Source: Parus major | Taxonomy: Eukaryota; Chordata; Aves; Passeriformes; Paridae | Direction of reading: 5' to 3' | Length of the DNA stretch: 64,000 bases | NCBI RefSeq assembly: GCF_001522545.3 | Contig: NC_031773.1 | Coordinates: 38,321,188 to 38,385,187 of the forward strand | Shown: one piece after another, positions 63,227 through 64,000 of the stretch | Position numbering within the stretch: position 1 is the first letter of the stretch | Layout: every line of letters begins with the position of its first letter | Notes under the pieces: model-generated | Told to the model about the DNA's origin: nothing | Database searches by the model: none | What the model saw: only the letters and a program-made list of their open reading frames with translations | Made by a program: the position numbers and the translations under genes

Positions 63227-63241
63227 TGCTAATTAATAGCA
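63227..63241. promoter_or_regulatory. Palindromic TAATTA-type homeodomain-like site
   Basis: TGCTAATTAATAGCA has 5-base arms TGCTA and TAGCA around ATTAA, and contains the TAATTA core bound by many homeodomain proteins. Such 6-base cores are frequent in AT-rich DNA, so function is speculative. Confidence 0.25.
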
Positions 63242-63634
63242 TTAAGTGTCTGGGCAGCAGAGAGTGAAAAGTAAACAGAACTCTAAAAACATTAAATCAG
63301 GGAATTGAACATCCAAGCAGAATGAAAATAACAAATTGAAGCTGTTGTTCATGAGCTGTAATTTTATTTTTTTTTTGGGTCCTGGGGGTATAAATTTGTA
63401 GGACTGTGTTCCAATGTAATGGTTTTAGTGGCTTACTTAGCATGCTACATTAGAAAGAAGAGAGCAATGTGACCTCTCTGGCTAGAAACTGGCTAGAATG
63501 AATGATCCCAGGTGGACTGGTGATAAGGAGCTACCAAAATCAGGTTCCAAAGGCTAAATTGGAAGTCAAAACATAAGGCATCAGTTGAGATCTGTGCTCT
63601 GAACTCAAAACCAGAAGGAGCCACAGCTATTAGC

Positions 63635-63658
63635 TTACTTACTTACTTACTTACTTAC
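63635..63658. repeat. (TTAC)6 tetranucleotide microsatellite
   Basis: Six perfect TTAC units, then TCAG. A short, clean tetranucleotide repeat likely to vary in length. Confidence 0.95.
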
Positions 63659-64000
63659 TCAGTACTTAATGTTCATAGCAAAAGACATTTTAGAGCAATA
63701 ATAAAGAGAAAAAAATAATATTAAGTGCTGTAGAAAAACAACCCCTTCAATAGAATATATACAATTATTGAGAAGCCAATTTTCATTTCAGTTTTTGCTC
63801 GAGATTAAGAATTATAAAAAACATTAATCTTCAACCGCAAACTTATGATTTTGAATATTTAATTTATACAAATGAATCTTTGCAATTTCTTCAGCTTACA
63901 TATATTTAAGTGCAGAGTTAATTTTGTGTCTTCTGAGTTTAGAAAAATAAAAACCAAGGCTCTCAAGACAATTAGGTCTCTTCTTCCTTCTAGACACTTC

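Larger units (their letters stand above)
61851..64000. other. AT-rich stretch with conserved-noncoding appearance, no recognised gene
   Basis: No open frame of note and no identifiable repeat except the short (TTAC)n run. The part from about 62780 to 63260 is rich in homeodomain-type TAAT cores, including the palindrome at 63227-63241, which is the look of regulatory noncoding DNA. Without alignment this is only an impression. Confidence 0.45.

Noticed and set aside
1..64000. tRNA, U6, 5S, 7SL or Y RNA genes and CRISPR arrays
   Set aside because: I looked for their conserved boxes (for example B-box-like GTTCGAATC and the U6 core) and for regularly spaced repeats. None was found.

Overview
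This is a 64 kb stretch of vertebrate nuclear DNA, almost certainly from a bird and most likely a songbird. CR1 non-LTR retrotransposon fragments are the recognisable interspersed repeats. They occur in both orientations and end in the ATTCTATG-type 3' tail typical of avian CR1. A roughly 1.1 kb LTR resembles a family I know from passerine genomes. I see no Alu, L1 or B1 elements, no bacterial-style gene packing and no ribosome-binding-site context. The base composition is AT-rich with many A/T homopolymers and short tandem repeats.

The window reads as a gene desert or the inside of very large introns. None of the open frames can be assigned to a known protein, and nearly all are short and overlap on both strands as chance frames do. 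I found no tRNA, rRNA, U6, 5S, 7SL or Y RNA signature and no CRISPR array. A few frames are bounded by good splice-site sequences and are listed as low-confidence exon candidates: 4340-4406 (+), 27662-27840 (-) and 38474-38652 (-). The last two are compatible in reading phase. A 690-base frame (22973-23662, +) and a GC-richer, coding-like patch (53563-54200, -) are also noted without a functional call.

Layout: 1-33 kb is mostly unique AT-rich sequence with scattered simple repeats. At 33.07-33.40 kb there is a TA/T-rich tract followed by a long (CTTTT)n array containing the only N, then a possible MIR-type SINE relic. At 37.18-37.36 kb there is a near-perfect 67-base-pair inverted repeat with an AT-rich centre, followed by a reverse CR1 tail. 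38-55 kb is mostly unique sequence with one internal CR1 fragment (41.1 kb) and a 30-base tandem duplication (44.8 kb). 55.6-61.9 kb is the densest repeat cluster: a 17-base-pair hairpin, a reverse CR1 with a microsatellite at its tail, a solo LTR, a forward CR1 of about 640 bases and an unclassified GC-richer segment. 61.9-64 kb is unique AT-rich sequence that looks like conserved noncoding DNA, but this cannot be tested here.

The most interesting structure is the PATRR-like palindrome at 37183-37356. No gene system or operon can be supported from this sequence.
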